DNA of 64,000 nucleotides from Canna indica (lineage: Eukaryota; Streptophyta; Magnoliopsida; Zingiberales; Cannaceae). The notes beneath the pieces were generated by a model. That model had not been told where the DNA came from, did no database searches, and saw only the letters and a program-made list of their open reading frames with translations. Shown piece after piece: positions 63,619 through 64,000 of the stretch (positions are counted from its first letter, which is position 1; every line of letters starts with the position of its first letter). Position numbers and translations under genes: made by a program. The stretch lies in assembly GCA_034359265.1 (NCBI GenBank), contig CP136893.1, forward strand, positions 49,673,501-49,737,500, given 5' to 3'.

Positions 63619-64000
63619 GACTCCAGAACATTCACTGTGATGGGAGAAGTTGTTAATCGATTTATTTTTGACAGACTAACGCAAGGAATTGCACGCTTTT
63701 TTGAAAAGAATCTAGAACAAAGTCGACTGATTGACCTACGGGGTATCGGCTAGAAACACCCAGCAATCTAAGTCCCGATCGACTCCAGAACATTCACTGT
63801 GATGGGAGAAGTTGTTAATCTAGATATTTTTGACAGACTAATACAAATAATTGCACGATTTTTCGAATAGAATCTTGAACGAAGCCGACTGATTGAACTT
63901 CGGGGTATCGGTTTGAAACAACTATAAATCTGAGTCACAAGCGACTCCAGAACTTTCACTGTGATGGGAGAAGTTGTTAATCGATTTATTTTTGACAGAC
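63619..64000. repeat. Final monomers and right-edge partial
   Basis: Monomers at 63619-63780 and 63781-63942, then 58 bases of another. They resemble 53561-53884 ('aacgcaaggaattg', 'tcccgatcgactcc'). The array clearly continues beyond the window. Confidence 0.92.

Larger units (their letters stand above)
1..64000. repeat. Satellite DNA array, 162-bp monomer family (whole window)
   Basis: A single tandem repeat fills the window. Recognisable monomer starts ('gactcc' or a one-base variant) fall at 109, 271, 404, 566, 728, 890, 1023, 1185 and so on without a gap to 63943. Spacing is 162 bp, or 133 bp for a deleted form. Summing 407 monomers by length accounts for every base from 109 to 63942. 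No monomer is inverted and no unique DNA separates monomers. Conserved blocks within the monomer are positions 1-40 (ending 'agaagttgttaatc'), the T-run at about 46-51, 'aattgcac' near 69-76, and 'cttcggggtatc' near 118-129. The variable blocks that define classes are 41-47, 55-66, 76-110 and 130-162. Length near a nucleosome repeat and multi-level order are usual for centromeric or heterochromatic satellites; that role is inferred. Family and species are not recognised. Confidence 0.98.

Noticed and set aside
1..64000. CRISPR array
   Set aside because: Repeat units are 133-162 bp with no unique spacers; the variable parts are shared classes, not independent spacers.
1..64000. CENP-B box in 'ttcggggtatcggct'
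   Set aside because: It begins with TTCG and has A at the right place, but the required CGGG end is absent (GGCT instead).
1..64000. Telomeric repeats, LTR ends, transposase or reverse transcriptase fragments
   Set aside because: None seen; every stretch aligns to the 162-bp monomer.
1..64000. Internal subrepeats of about 40 bp making up the 162-bp monomer
   Set aside because: Dividing the monomer into four ~40-bp blocks gives no convincing similarity between blocks by eye.

Overview
The whole 64-kb window is one uninterrupted head-to-tail satellite DNA array. I found no credible protein-coding gene, RNA gene, transposable element, CRISPR array or unique spacer in it. The basic monomer is 162 bp, about 43% GC in the copy I counted, phased here to start at 'gactccagaacattcact'. 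Tracing the start of every monomer gives 407 complete monomers between 109 and 63942, plus a partial one at each edge (1-108 and 63943-64000). The lengths close exactly: 73 short 133-bp monomers, 316 of 162 bp, 12 of 163 bp, two of 161, two of 141, and one each of 160, 157 and 218 bp. All lie in the same orientation. This points to eukaryotic heterochromatin (centromeric, pericentromeric or subtelomeric). Frequent C/T and G/A differences at CpG sites suggest a genome with cytosine methylation, such as many plants and vertebrates. I do not recognise the family and cannot name the species.

Monomers fall into recurring classes, given letters here for convenience: A, B, C, D, E and S (short) in the left part, and G to P in the right part. 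They are arranged as higher-order repeats (HORs). 1-30901: HOR units built mostly from A, B, S, C with B'-D-E inserts. Their sizes are 619, 914, 1209, 1371, 1666, 1857 and 2152 bp, and many differ by exactly 295 bp, the length of one B-S dimer. 30902-33730: a 1105-bp 7-mer. 33731-48218: longer units of 2078, 3183, 3317 and 973 bp that use new classes. 48219-50480: poorly ordered, diverged monomers. 50481-64000: units of 1135, 973, 972, 810 and 1599 bp, with no S monomers and several rearranged monomers. The left ~30 kb looks recently homogenised. The right ~18 kb is more varied and may lie nearer an array edge.

There is no gene set acting together. The points of interest are structural: the 295-bp expansion module, the sharp loss of the short monomer after 45786, nested segmental duplications, hybrid monomers that look like crossover products, and a break-prone position next to a small dyad. 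There is also a weak protein-like plus-strand frame of 54 codons per monomer that is open in only a few copies.
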